A stretch of 64,000 nt of DNA from contig JAMPHR010000001.1 in the NCBI GenBank assembly GCA_023663345.1, positions 295,364-359,363 on the forward strand. Reading direction: 5' to 3'. The notes under the pieces were generated by a model, which did no database searches, had not been told where the DNA came from, and saw nothing but the letters and a program-made list of their open reading frames with translations. Source of the stretch: Paenibacillus sp. (GTDB taxonomy: Bacteria; Bacteroidota; Bacteroidia; Bacteroidales; Muribaculaceae). This document shows positions 55,601-63,470 of this stretch, one piece after another. Each line of letters opens with the position of its first letter. The stretch's first letter is position 1. A program made the translations under genes and the position numbers.

Positions 55601-55696
55601 GAGTTCATACGCATCGTCACGTTCAATGAACCGCTCGTCATAGGCGTGAACGGCCTGAAGGGTACCGGAGTAGTTGTGAAACCCGATAATGCCTGA
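52661..55696 (+). CDS. REC-REC-ATP-grasp protein (PEP synthase N-domain homologue)
   Basis: A 1011-residue cytosolic protein of unknown function. Residues about 25-155 form a degenerate receiver-like domain (NVLLIAST ... FDLVIMMPGND, with Met where the phosphoacceptor Asp should be). Residues about 170-310 form a second receiver with acidic pair Glu176/Asp177 (LIVEDSV), Asp246 (VISDVSF) and Lys299 (FIDKN), so it may still be phosphorylated. From about 430 to 815 lies a pyruvate phosphate dikinase/PEP synthase ATP-grasp domain (GQGSLGGKGRGLAFI, VDTPIAVRSSSLLEDS, GRLYWLQIRPIVD). The swivelling phosphohistidine domain and PEP-binding barrel are absent. A unique C-terminal domain (GPGRWGSSDSALGIPV, EPSQGTHFFQNL) completes it. 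It may be an ATP-dependent kinase or phosphotransferase controlled by the receivers. Confidence 0.85.
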   Translation: MNENALSQLYLKDTAFQDLMQKRIFNVLLIASTYDAFMMEEDGRVEEQLYFEYISLNLSSPPRVTRVSNSAEAIELLATKSFDLVIMMPGNDVTETFSGARSIKELHPEQPIIVLTPFSKEVSRRLANEDFSGIDYVFSWLGNVDLLLAIIKLLEDKLNAENDINNVGVQMILIVEDSVRFYSSVLPIVYKFILTQSRLFSTEALNEHERMLRMRGRPKVMLARDYEEALKIYDKYSDHILGVISDVSFMRDGVKDPKAGIRLARELRSRDPYLPLIIESSEPENAHDVREMGCTFIDKNSKKFPVDLGKAIINNFGFGDFVVRNPETGEEIRRIHNLKELQKYIFDIPAEALYWHASFNDISRWLYSRAMFPIAEVIKQHRFSDISDAPKVRQLFFDLIVKYRKMKNRGVVAIFRQDRFDHYSNFARIGQGSLGGKGRGLAFIDSIIKKNTVCDNFDGITISIPRTVVLCTDIFDEFMDTNQLYPIALSDIPDEEILAQFLKAQLPLRIREDLKALLQVVDTPIAVRSSSLLEDSHYQPFAGIYSTYMVPKFKDSERMLEMLTNAIKGVYASVFYADSKAYMTATSNVIDQEKMAVILQEVVGKDLDGYYFPSFSGVGRSLNYYPLGDERPEDGVAEVAVGLGKYIVDGGVGLRFSPRHPENVLQTSELQLALRDTQTRMYALDMMGDERKTTLDGRPATPPKESLEKIKVEDGYNVAKIRVQDAADRGALTYMVSTYDFRDNVLRDNDKGDGRKVVTFNNVLKHNVYPLAEAVDFMLRKGQQEMQRPVEIEFAGMIEPGKDSKGRLYWLQIRPIVDRKENVDEAVMSTPDDRLLLKSSTALGHGTIEGVKTVVYVRPDKFSSSNNSLIAREMEKINRGFLENDERYLLIGPGRWGSSDSALGIPVKWPAISAARLIVESALPNYRIEPSQGTHFFQNLTSFGVAYFTIDATTRRNSSQEVTDLYDVAFLDAQPAVYESEFIRIVTFNEPLVIGVNGLKGTGVVVKPDNA

Positions 55697-55738
55697 CCGC
55701 CCCCTAACAGTATTAAACCAACATAATATCAGAATAAT

Positions 55739-56173
55739 ATGAACTACTTCATAACTTACAACGGCCAGACTGTAGGCCCGATGAGCAAGGATCAGATCTT
55801 TGCATATCCTGTCACACCCCAGACTCCGGTGTGTACCGAGGAAAACCAGCAGTGGGCCCCGCTGTACACATTCCCCGACCTCATGGAAATGCTCAAGATC
55901 GAGTCGTCACGTCCGAATCCTGCCGAGGTCAACACCACCGGCAAGGACAAGATCGTGTGTGGCGTACTCGCCATACTTCTCGGCTTCTTCGGCGCACAGT
56001 ATTTCTATGTAGGCAAGGTGGCCGGAGGCTTCATCTGTCTGCTCCTGTCGGTGATCACCTGCGGAATATGGAACATTGTAACCCTCATCCAGGGAATCCT
56101 CATGCTCACCATGAGCCAGGCCGACTTCGAGAAGAAATACGTGCTCAACAATTCCACATTCCCGTTGTTCTAA
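55739..56173 (+). CDS. GYF_2 and TM2 domain membrane protein
   Basis: A 144-residue inner-membrane protein. The N-terminal 55 residues (MNYFITYNGQTVGPMSKDQI ... WAPLYTFPDL) match the GYF_2 domain, a peptide-binding fold. Residues about 68-125 are a TM2 domain with two helices joined by a short loop (CGVLAILLGFFGAQYFYVGKVAGGFICLLLSVITCGIWNIVTLIQGI). The function of bacterial TM2 proteins is unknown. It sits 42 bases after the REC-ATP-grasp gene and 27 before vsr, so may share their transcript. Confidence 0.9.
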   Translation: MNYFITYNGQTVGPMSKDQIFAYPVTPQTPVCTEENQQWAPLYTFPDLMEMLKIESSRPNPAEVNTTGKDKIVCGVLAILLGFFGAQYFYVGKVAGGFICLLLSVITCGIWNIVTLIQGILMLTMSQADFEKKYVLNNSTFPLF

Positions 56174-56200
56174 CATCATAGAATCTCCCTCACAAAAGCC

Positions 56201-56710
56201 ATGGCTGACCGAATGACGCCCCGGCAACGGAGCCGGTGTATGGCTTCGATAAAGGGCAAGGACACACGACCGGAACTCGCGGTAAGAAAATTCCTGTATT
56301 CACAGGGATTGAGATTCCGTGTCAATAACCATCGGTTGCCGGGTTCGCCCGACGTTGTGCTACCGCGCTATAGGACAGTCATCTTTGTAGATGGCTGTTT
56401 TTGGCATGGGCATGAGGGATGCCACCGGTCGCGCCTGCCGTTGTCCAACGTAGAGTATTGGCGACACAAGATCACATTGAACAAGGCGCGTGACTATCGC
56501 GTGGATGTTGAGCTAAAGCGCATGGGTTGGAGGGTGATTCATATATGGGAGTGTGAGATCAGCGAGGAGAGCCTACAGCTCCTGTACCAACGCATAATAG
56601 GCACACCCGGCATAAGCAATATAGCAGGTCCATACATGGCTATTCACGATGGAGACACGCCCAATGACATAGCCGCTGAACCGACGGAAAGTTACGGACT
56701 GCCGTATTGA
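56201..56710 (+). CDS. vsr: Very short patch repair endonuclease
   Basis: A 169-residue nuclease that nicks next to T:G mismatches formed when 5-methylcytosine is deaminated. Family motifs are clear: MASIKGKDTRPELAVRKFLYSQGLRFR (14-40), catalytic Asp51 in GSPDVVLPRY, and GCFWHGHEGC with His69 and His71, which lie where E. coli Vsr has catalytic histidines. RHKITLNKARDYRV and WRVIHIWECE complete the fold. It normally accompanies a cytosine-C5 methyltransferase, but none is encoded nearby. The C-terminal 30 residues appear to be an unstructured addition. Confidence 0.93.
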   Translation: MADRMTPRQRSRCMASIKGKDTRPELAVRKFLYSQGLRFRVNNHRLPGSPDVVLPRYRTVIFVDGCFWHGHEGCHRSRLPLSNVEYWRHKITLNKARDYRVDVELKRMGWRVIHIWECEISEESLQLLYQRIIGTPGISNIAGPYMAIHDGDTPNDIAAEPTESYGLPY

Positions 56711-56723
56711 CCGGCTTGCATGA

Positions 56724-56755
56724 TTTGGCATTCTCGGTATAATTCCGTATTTTTG
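56724..56755 (+). promoter_or_regulatory. Promoter of surE
   Basis: TTTG at 56724-56727, 20-base spacer, TATTTTTG at 56748-56755. Leader about 40 nt to the ATG at 56797. Confidence 0.8.
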
Positions 56756-56796
56756 TTTTACCAATCAACCCAAAATAACAATTCCAGAACAAGTAT

Positions 56797-57558
56797 ATGA
56801 CACGTCCCCTCATATTGATCACCAACGATGACGGCATCCATGCCTCAGGTATCGAACATCTCATACGCATAGCCGCCACTCTCGGCAATGTAGTGGTAGC
56901 CGCTCCGGCCACCGCCCAGTCAGGAAAATCATCGGCGCTCACTGTCAATGCCCCGCTTGAGATCGCCGAGCATCCCTCGATAGACGGAGCCAAGGTCTAC
57001 AGCATAACAGGCACTCCGGTCGATTGTGTAAAACTGGCAATACATGCCCTGCTTGACCGCAAACCCGATCTGTTGCTCTCGGGTATCAACCACGGCTCCA
57101 ATGCGGCGGTCAACAACATCTATTCAGGCACCATGGGAGCTGCAATGGAAGGGTGCATAATAGGTATCCCATCGATAGGATACTCACTGCTCAACCATTC
57201 TCCCAATGCGGATTTCACGCCTCTTACCCCCTTCATCACCGAGATAACAAAAAGCGTTCTCGCCAACGGACTCCCTGAGGGGGTGTGCCTCAACGTAAAT
57301 TTCCCCAAAGGATGTGTGCCTGAGGGTGTAAAGGTAGTACGTGCCGCCCGAGGCCGATGGACCGAGGAGTATGCCGACTATGCAAGCCCCCACGGCAAGC
57401 CCTTCTACTGGCTCACCGGAAAGTTCCATAACGAAGAACCCGACAATCCCGAGACTGACGAGTACTGGCTGGCCCGCAACTACGGCACCATAGTGCCCAT
57501 ACGCCCCGACCAGACTGCGGCCGATCAGATCGATTCAATAAAAAGCATACTCGGCTGA
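56797..57558 (+). CDS. surE: 5'/3'-nucleotidase SurE
   Basis: A 253-residue metal-dependent phosphatase acting on nucleoside monophosphates. The N-terminal LITNDDGIHASGI carries the metal ligands Asp11 and Asp12. AQSGKSSALTVN (Ser ligand region), SITGTPVDCVKLA, and LLSGINHGSNAAVNNIYSGTMGAAMEG (Asn ligand) are all present. Full length. Its stop and the next start share one base (TGATG), so translation of dacB is coupled to it. Confidence 0.96.
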   Translation: MTRPLILITNDDGIHASGIEHLIRIAATLGNVVVAAPATAQSGKSSALTVNAPLEIAEHPSIDGAKVYSITGTPVDCVKLAIHALLDRKPDLLLSGINHGSNAAVNNIYSGTMGAAMEGCIIGIPSIGYSLLNHSPNADFTPLTPFITEITKSVLANGLPEGVCLNVNFPKGCVPEGVKVVRAARGRWTEEYADYASPHGKPFYWLTGKFHNEEPDNPETDEYWLARNYGTIVPIRPDQTAADQIDSIKSILG

Positions 57559-58910
57559 TGAGATTTACACGAACCATCCTCAGCCTCGTAATACTGCTCC
57601 AAGCCTCGATAGCATACGCGTTCCCGCTGAAAGTAGCCGGGATCGATACCCTGCGCACAGCCGTGTGGATACATGACCTGCGCTGGGGCTACGATCTGGT
57701 CAGCGCCAACATCGACAAGAGCCTCATACCCGCATCGGTGATGAAAAGCGTCACATGCGCCTCATTGCTCAATCTTGCCGGCAGTGATGAACGGTTTGCC
57801 ACGGAGATAGCTGTGACCGGCAATATCACCGACAGTATTCTCGACGGCAATCTGGTGGTACATGCCATAGGCGATCCCACCATCGAGTCACAATACTTCG
57901 ATGACAACCGCGGATTCACCGACAGTATAGTGGCAGCAATGAAACGCATGGGCATATCACGCATCACGGGTGATGTCATAATTGATGAAAGTGCGTTCCC
58001 CGACGCGACCACTCCTCCGGGATGGATGGCCGAGGATATACCGTGGTACTACGGCGCGCGACTGCAGGGTGCCAATATACACGACAACAAGTTTTCGCTA
58101 TCACTCCCGTCGAAAAAGACAGTGCCCGCTGTGCCTGACCTGAAATTCCAGTTCCTGTCGCCCAAGAAACGCCGGGTGAAGATCGACCGAAAGGACGGCT
58201 CCGAGACAATCGTCGTCACAGGAAACACCCGGCGCGGTGTCAGCGAGACTCTTGCGATGCCCTATCCACGCAAGGCTATGCGTGCCGAAATACTTGCCGG
58301 GCTTGATAAAGCCGGAATTACGGTAGACAATGGCTCGCCCATAGAGTCGTTAAGAGAAACGGTGATATATACCCATCACTCCCCCTCGTTTGGCGAGATA
58401 ATGCAGAGCCTCATGCACCGGTCGGACAACCTGATGGCCGAAGGTATGCTCCGGGCGATAGCCCCCGGTGGTACCCGAGCCCAGGCTATCACCGAGGAGA
58501 ACAATGTGTGGGCCATGCAGGGGATAAGCGCCCATGGGGTGAAGATCGTGGACGGTAGTGGACTGTCGCGCGACAACCGTCTCACAGCGCGTTTTCTCGG
58601 GAATATCAACCGCCAGATGCTGGCCGAGGAGTTCGGCAACGAATTTGTGACCCTTTTCCCCCTCGCAGGGATAGACGGCACCATGAAATACTTCCTCAGA
58701 GACACTCCGCTCGAAGGACGTGTGGCCATGAAGACCGGCTCGATGAAAGGGGTACAGTCATATAGCGGATACCTCCTTGATGAAGAGGGGAAACCCACCC
58801 ATCTGCTGGTTTTCATAGCAAACGGCTTCCGTTGCAGCCGCACAGCCTTAAAAAATGACATCCAGCGTTTGTTATTAGAATTATTTGATGTAAGTTTGCA
58901 AGAAAATTAA
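57558..58910 (+). CDS. dacB: D-alanyl-D-alanine carboxypeptidase/endopeptidase (PBP4 type)
   Basis: A 450-residue periplasmic penicillin-binding protein of the S13 family that trims or cleaves murein cross-links. Signal peptide ends near AYAFP (22). Active-site motifs: SxxK at 60-63 (PASVMKSVTC), SDN at 289-291 (HRSDNLMAEG), and KTG at 392-394 (MKTGSM). The family insert between motif 1 and 2 (about 80-265) is present. Translationally coupled to surE; 19 bases before the next gene. Confidence 0.94.
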   Translation: MRFTRTILSLVILLQASIAYAFPLKVAGIDTLRTAVWIHDLRWGYDLVSANIDKSLIPASVMKSVTCASLLNLAGSDERFATEIAVTGNITDSILDGNLVVHAIGDPTIESQYFDDNRGFTDSIVAAMKRMGISRITGDVIIDESAFPDATTPPGWMAEDIPWYYGARLQGANIHDNKFSLSLPSKKTVPAVPDLKFQFLSPKKRRVKIDRKDGSETIVVTGNTRRGVSETLAMPYPRKAMRAEILAGLDKAGITVDNGSPIESLRETVIYTHHSPSFGEIMQSLMHRSDNLMAEGMLRAIAPGGTRAQAITEENNVWAMQGISAHGVKIVDGSGLSRDNRLTARFLGNINRQMLAEEFGNEFVTLFPLAGIDGTMKYFLRDTPLEGRVAMKTGSMKGVQSYSGYLLDEEGKPTHLLVFIANGFRCSRTALKNDIQRLLLELFDVSLQEN

Positions 58911-58929
58911 CCATACTATCCTATAATAT

Positions 58930-59553
58930 ATGTCACGCGACTATAACAAGCTGCTCACGCTCGCTTACGAAATAGAAGGGTTGCTAACCTTACAGGCCCA
59001 GAGAGGCGACAACGCGGTAGTGGCCGTGGACGAGCTTCTGGCCGGAAAGATAGCCGAGCTCGGATCATACTTCAACCCTACGGCTGAAGCCGAAAGCCCA
59101 GTTGCCACCATGGATGAGGAGATAGCCGCATCAACCCTGCGTGAAGAGAAGATGATGGCGGAACAGCCCGTGCCTTCACAACCGGTATCCGAGCCGGTGG
59201 TGGAGAAGCCTGAGGAGAAACCGGTGAAGACTCCTGCCGTGACCGTGGAGATCAAGGAGACAGTAAAGCCGGCCGAATGTACTGAAATGACCGAACCGGC
59301 CCTTACTCTGGAAGAGAAACTCGCCCGCCAGCGTGCCAAGGATCTGTCACGTGCATTCACCCTCAACGACAAGTTCCGTTTCCGTCGCGAACTGTTCCGT
59401 GACTCTCAGGAAGAACTTGACGATGCCATAAACGTGATATCCCAGATGACCACAGTGGCCGAAGCCGAGGAGTACATTTACGATGACCTGTGTCTCGATC
59501 CCGAGAATGAGGATGTAAAGGCGTTCATGGATATCATTGTAAAGCACTTTTAA
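58930..59553 (+). CDS. Conserved Bacteroidales protein of unknown function
   Basis: A 207-residue cytosolic protein. The ends are ordered: an N-terminal helix MSRDYNKLLTLAYEIEGLLTL, and a C-terminal domain of about 125-207 (LARQRAKDLSRAFTLNDKFRFRRELFRDSQEELDDAINVISQMTTVAEAEEYIYDDL). The middle (about 50-120) is a P/E/V/K-rich linker. The same arrangement is familiar from Bacteroidales genes next to rsmI, but no function is assigned. No signal peptide or catalytic motif. It lies between dacB (19 bases) and rsmI (34 bases), in the same direction. Confidence 0.8.
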   Translation: MSRDYNKLLTLAYEIEGLLTLQAQRGDNAVVAVDELLAGKIAELGSYFNPTAEAESPVATMDEEIAASTLREEKMMAEQPVPSQPVSEPVVEKPEEKPVKTPAVTVEIKETVKPAECTEMTEPALTLEEKLARQRAKDLSRAFTLNDKFRFRRELFRDSQEELDDAINVISQMTTVAEAEEYIYDDLCLDPENEDVKAFMDIIVKHF

Positions 59554-59587
59554 TATCTTATAACGGCTTGTCCAACAGCGATCACTT

Positions 59588-60301
59588 ATGTCAGGAAAAC
59601 TCTATATAGTCCCCACCCCGGTAGGCAACATGTCGGACATGACACCCCGAGCCGTGGAAGTGCTCAAGGGATGCTCACGCATATTTGCCGAGGACACGCG
59701 CACCTCGGGGGTGCTGTTGAAACACTTCGGTATAGACACTCCATGCTCGTCGCACCACAAGTTCAATGAACACGCCACCGTAAGCCCCATCATCGAGATG
59801 CTTGCCGCAGGCGAGACCATTGCCCTTATCTCGGACGCAGGCACACCCGGCATAAGCGATCCCGGATTTCTGCTCACGCGCGAATGTCGCCGTGAGGAGA
59901 TCGAAGTGGAGACACTGCCCGGCCCTACAGCTTTTGTTCCGGCCTTGGTCAACTCTGGACTACCCACCGACCGATTCATATTCGAGGGATTCCTGCCTCC
60001 GAAGAAAGGACGTCGCACCCGTCTCGAAAACATCGCCTCAAACACCTGCACAAGCATCATATACGAGTCACCGCTGAGACTGGTCAAGACTCTCGGCGAA
60101 CTGATAAGCGTATGCGGGCCCGACCGTCCGGCAAGTGTATCGCGCGAGATCTCCAAGCTTCACGACACCACCCACCGCGGCACCCTGAAGGAACTTGAAG
60201 AATACTTCAAGGAAAACATTCCACGCGGAGAGATTGTTATAGTGTTAGGTGCCGAAGAGGACAATTCGCCCAAAGTACATAAGAACAAATATAAAGAATA
60301 G
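59588..60301 (+). CDS. rsmI: 16S rRNA (cytidine1402-2'-O)-methyltransferase
   Basis: A 237-residue SAM-dependent methyltransferase of the tetrapyrrole-methylase fold; it modifies C1402 of 16S rRNA near the P site. Hallmarks: LYIVPTPVGNMSDMTPRAVEVL (3-24), FAEDTRTSGVLL, ALISDAGTPGISDPGF (near 78-93), LPGPTAFVPALVNSGLPTDRF, and EGFLPPKKGRR. Full length for the Bacteroidota form. Confidence 0.95.
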   Translation: MSGKLYIVPTPVGNMSDMTPRAVEVLKGCSRIFAEDTRTSGVLLKHFGIDTPCSSHHKFNEHATVSPIIEMLAAGETIALISDAGTPGISDPGFLLTRECRREEIEVETLPGPTAFVPALVNSGLPTDRFIFEGFLPPKKGRRTRLENIASNTCTSIIYESPLRLVKTLGELISVCGPDRPASVSREISKLHDTTHRGTLKELEEYFKENIPRGEIVIVLGAEEDNSPKVHKNKYKE

Positions 60302-60327
60302 ATCACTTTTCAACCATATTGATTAAC

Positions 60328-61209
60328 ATGAAAAAGATTGCATCAATCGCAATTGTTGCGGCCGCTATCCTTACAGGCTGTAACGGCGACAAGCTCCGTG
60401 AAGCAGAAGCTCAGAATCAGCAGCTCAAGGGGGACCTCAGCGAGACTCTCGCCACACAGGATAGCCTTCTGGTGCTCGTCAATGACATATCCGACGGCAT
60501 GGCCCAGATTAAAGACCTTGAAAAGATCGTTAGTACTCCCGGCGGACTCGGATCAGAGTCATCATCGCGCAAGGAGCAGATACGCAACGACATGATAGCC
60601 ATACAGCAGGCTCTCCAGGAGCGCCGTCAGCGCCTGGCCGAACTTGAGGCCAAGCTCGCCAAGACCGGCGGAGAGTCTACAACCCTCAAGCGCACCATCT
60701 CCAACCTCAAGGCTCAGATCGCTGATCAGACAACCGAAATTGCCACACTGACCAACCAGCTCGCTTCGGCCAACATCAAAATCGAGGAACTCAGCAGCAC
60801 CGTCACCACCCTCAACACCCAGGTTGACTCACTCAGCACAAATGTGGAGGCCGAGCGTCAGCTCAAGGATGAGGCTCTCGCCGAGGCTCAGAAGGCCACC
60901 GAGGAGCTGAACACATGCTACTATGCGATAGGTAATAACGGTGAGCTCAAGGACCGTGGCATCCTGTCGTCGGGATTCCTGCGCAAGACCAAGGTAATGA
61001 AGGGCGATTTCGACCTGAATTATTTCCAGACTGCCGACAAGCGCACTCTTACCGAGATTCCTACCCACAGCAAGAAGGCCGAGATCATGACCAACCAGCC
61101 CAAGGACTCTTATCAGATCGTGGATCTGAACGGACAGAAGGTGATCAAGATCACCAACCCCGAAAAATTCTGGCAGATGTCCAACTTCCTTGTCATAAAG
61201 GTTGATTGA
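60328..61209 (+). CDS. Coiled-coil lipoprotein of unknown function
   Basis: A 293-residue lipoprotein. Signal peptide MKKIASIAIVAAAILTGC, lipid on the Cys of LTGC. Residues about 25-190 form a long coiled coil (KLREAEAQNQQLKGDL ... LKRTISNLKAQIADQTTEIATLTNQLASANIKIEELSSTVTTL). The last 100 residues are a compact domain (CYYAIGNNGELKDRGILSSGFLRKTKVMKGDFDLNYFQTADKRTLTEIPTHSKKAEIMT...). The coil would hold the C-terminal domain away from the membrane. The frame can also start at a TTG three codons upstream, but the ATG gives a standard signal. 26 bases after rsmI; ends at a stem-loop. Confidence 0.85.
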   Translation: MKKIASIAIVAAAILTGCNGDKLREAEAQNQQLKGDLSETLATQDSLLVLVNDISDGMAQIKDLEKIVSTPGGLGSESSSRKEQIRNDMIAIQQALQERRQRLAELEAKLAKTGGESTTLKRTISNLKAQIADQTTEIATLTNQLASANIKIEELSSTVTTLNTQVDSLSTNVEAERQLKDEALAEAQKATEELNTCYYAIGNNGELKDRGILSSGFLRKTKVMKGDFDLNYFQTADKRTLTEIPTHSKKAEIMTNQPKDSYQIVDLNGQKVIKITNPEKFWQMSNFLVIKVD

Positions 61210-61253
61210 TGCCGGGAAAAGAAGATATAATATAATATAGAGGTCTCGGACGG

Positions 61254-61287
61254 GACAAGAGCCATCCGGCGGATGCCGGCTCTTGTC
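61254..61287 (+). terminator. Stem-loop after the coiled-coil lipoprotein gene
   Basis: GACAAGAGCC (61254-61263) pairs perfectly with GGCTCTTGTC (61278-61287). No good T tract follows. The next 80 bases (to about 61371) are a strongly pyrimidine-rich stretch leading to pulA. Confidence 0.65.
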
Positions 61288-61407
61288 TCTTCCGGGACTT
61301 TTGTTCTTTCTCCCGCGCTCCACAGCTCTCTCCCCCACTCCTCCTGCTCTCTCCCGCACACTCCTCCAGATTCCAATATATCATACTAATTTTTCTTCCA
61401 CCACATC

Positions 61408-63399
61408 ATGAAAATTCTAACTGCTATCACAGGCATAGCCCTGTGCTGTTCCATGGAAACATTTGCCGACAACCCTGATGCCAAGTATGCCGAGTATCCG
61501 ACCTACGCAGGATCGGACCTTGAACTCACGGTAGATAACTCGGGGACTCACTGGCGTCTATGGTCGCCCGAGGCCGAGGCGGTGAAAGTGAACATATATC
61601 CCTCGGGACTGAACACTCCGGCTATCACAACGATCGACATGACCCGCTCGACCGACGGCACATGGACTGCTTCAAAGCCCGAAAAACTCTACGGGAAATA
61701 TTATACTTTCTCGGTGAAGCAAGGGGGCAAATGGCTTGACGAGACTCCCGGCGTATGGGCCAAGGCTGTGGGAACCAACGGCCACCGTGCCGCCATCATC
61801 GACCTCTCCACCACCGATCCTGAGGGTTGGGCCAATGACAAAGGCCCCGAAATAAAGAATATCAACGATGCCGTGATATACGAGATGCACCACAGGGACT
61901 TCTCCCAGCATCCGTCGTCGGGTATTGTGAACAAGGGTAAGTTCCTGGCTCTGACCGAGCCGTCGACCACCAATGCCACCGGAGAAGCCACAGGCATTGA
62001 CCACCTTAAGGAACTCGGCGTGACCCACGTGCATATCCTACCTTCCTACGACTACAACAGTGTGGATGAGGCCAATCTACAGACACCTCAGTACAACTGG
62101 GGTTACGATCCTTACAACTACAATGCGCCGGAAGGCTCATATTCCACTAATCCCGCCGATCCCGCCGTGCGCATCACTGAGATGAAGGAGATGGTGAAAT
62201 CGCTCCACGACAATGGCATAGGCGTGATCATGGATGTTGTGTACAACCATACAGCCGATAACGACGCCTCCAATTTCTCACTCACGGCTCCCGGATACTA
62301 TTACCGCCACCGTCCTGACGGATCGTACAGCGATGCCTCGGGTTGCGGCAACGAGACAGCATCGGAACGCCAGCAGATGCGCGATTACATCATCAATTCA
62401 GTAAAGTACTGGGCTAATGAATATCATATCGACGGATTCCGCTTCGACCTTATGGCTATCCACGATATAGAGACAATGAATCAAGTGATAGCAGCACTGA
62501 AGGAGATAAACCCCAATATATTTGTGTACGGAGAAGGTTGGACAGCAGGAGATTCGCCCCTGCCCGTGGATCAGAGAGCCCTAAAGGAGAATGTAGCCAA
62601 GATGCCTCAGATTGCAGTGTTCAGCGACGACATACGTGACGCTATAAAGGGACATTACACCGATGCCGCCGACCGCGGATTCGCCACCGGAAAACCCGGA
62701 CTGGAGGAGACCGTGAAAATAGGTATTGTGGCTGCCACCGATCACCCTCAGGTAGATTACAGCAAGGGCAACAATTCGAAATTTGCATACGCTTCGGCTC
62801 CAACTCAGATCATCAACTATGTGTCATGCCACGATGACCTGATGCTCACCGATAAGCTGAGGAAGTCGATGCCAAATGCGACGGATGCCGAGCGCCAGCG
62901 CGCCGCCCGTCTGGCTCAGACCATAGTATTCACATCACAGGGTACTCCGTTCATGTTTGCCGGCGAGGAGGTGTTCCGCGACAAGAAGGGGGTCCACAAC
63001 TCCTACAAGTCACCCGACTCCATCAACGCTATTGACTGGTCGCTCAAACATGCCAATGCTGACCAGCTGGCTTACTATAAGGAGTTGATAAAACTTCGCA
63101 AGGAGCATCCCGCTTTCCGCATGACCACAGCCGAGCAAGTAGCCCGCCATCTGAAATTTGACAAGACCGAGCCCGGACTGATCTCATATTCGCTCATCGA
63201 CCATGCCAACGGCGATGCGTGGAAAGAAATCAAGCTGGTGTTCAACGGTTCGGAATCGGCCCGTGAGGTAAAGATACCCCGTGGCAACTGGACCGTAATA
63301 GCCGAAGACGGAAAGATCAATGCCTCGGGTATGGGTACCTCAAAGGGAGGCAAAGTAACTGTCGCTCCCACCTCGGCCCTCATTCTCGCCAGGGATTGA
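61408..63399 (+). CDS. pulA: Type I pullulanase (GH13 with CBM48-like domain)
   Basis: A 663-residue alpha-1,6-debranching enzyme for starch, glycogen or pullulan. An N-terminal signal (to about Ala20) suggests export. The CBM48-like sandwich (about 45-130, THWRLWSPEAEAVKVNIY) is followed by the GH13 barrel with the pullulanase signature YNWGYDPYNYN (229-239), DVVYNHT (276-282), nucleophile Asp347 in GFRFDLMA, acid/base Glu376 in YGEGW, and HDD at 475-477. A C-terminal sandwich closes it. All catalytic residues are intact. It is monocistronic. No clear promoter was seen in the pyrimidine-rich upstream DNA. Confidence 0.95.
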   Translation: MKILTAITGIALCCSMETFADNPDAKYAEYPTYAGSDLELTVDNSGTHWRLWSPEAEAVKVNIYPSGLNTPAITTIDMTRSTDGTWTASKPEKLYGKYYTFSVKQGGKWLDETPGVWAKAVGTNGHRAAIIDLSTTDPEGWANDKGPEIKNINDAVIYEMHHRDFSQHPSSGIVNKGKFLALTEPSTTNATGEATGIDHLKELGVTHVHILPSYDYNSVDEANLQTPQYNWGYDPYNYNAPEGSYSTNPADPAVRITEMKEMVKSLHDNGIGVIMDVVYNHTADNDASNFSLTAPGYYYRHRPDGSYSDASGCGNETASERQQMRDYIINSVKYWANEYHIDGFRFDLMAIHDIETMNQVIAALKEINPNIFVYGEGWTAGDSPLPVDQRALKENVAKMPQIAVFSDDIRDAIKGHYTDAADRGFATGKPGLEETVKIGIVAATDHPQVDYSKGNNSKFAYASAPTQIINYVSCHDDLMLTDKLRKSMPNATDAERQRAARLAQTIVFTSQGTPFMFAGEEVFRDKKGVHNSYKSPDSINAIDWSLKHANADQLAYYKELIKLRKEHPAFRMTTAEQVARHLKFDKTEPGLISYSLIDHANGDAWKEIKLVFNGSESAREVKIPRGNWTVIAEDGKINASGMGTSKGGKVTVAPTSALILARD

Positions 63400-63433
63400 T
63401 GAGCGGAGGATGTCATTTTTTTCAATCCGACTA

Positions 63434-63464
63434 TTGCGTGATTAAACGAAAATGACTAAATTTG
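63434..63464 (+). promoter_or_regulatory. Strong promoter of the non-coding RNA
   Basis: TTG at 63434-63436 (TATTG context), exact 20-base spacer, TAAATTTG at 63457-63464. No open frame follows. It matches the best promoters in the window. Confidence 0.85.
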
Positions 63465-63470
63465 CGTTAT

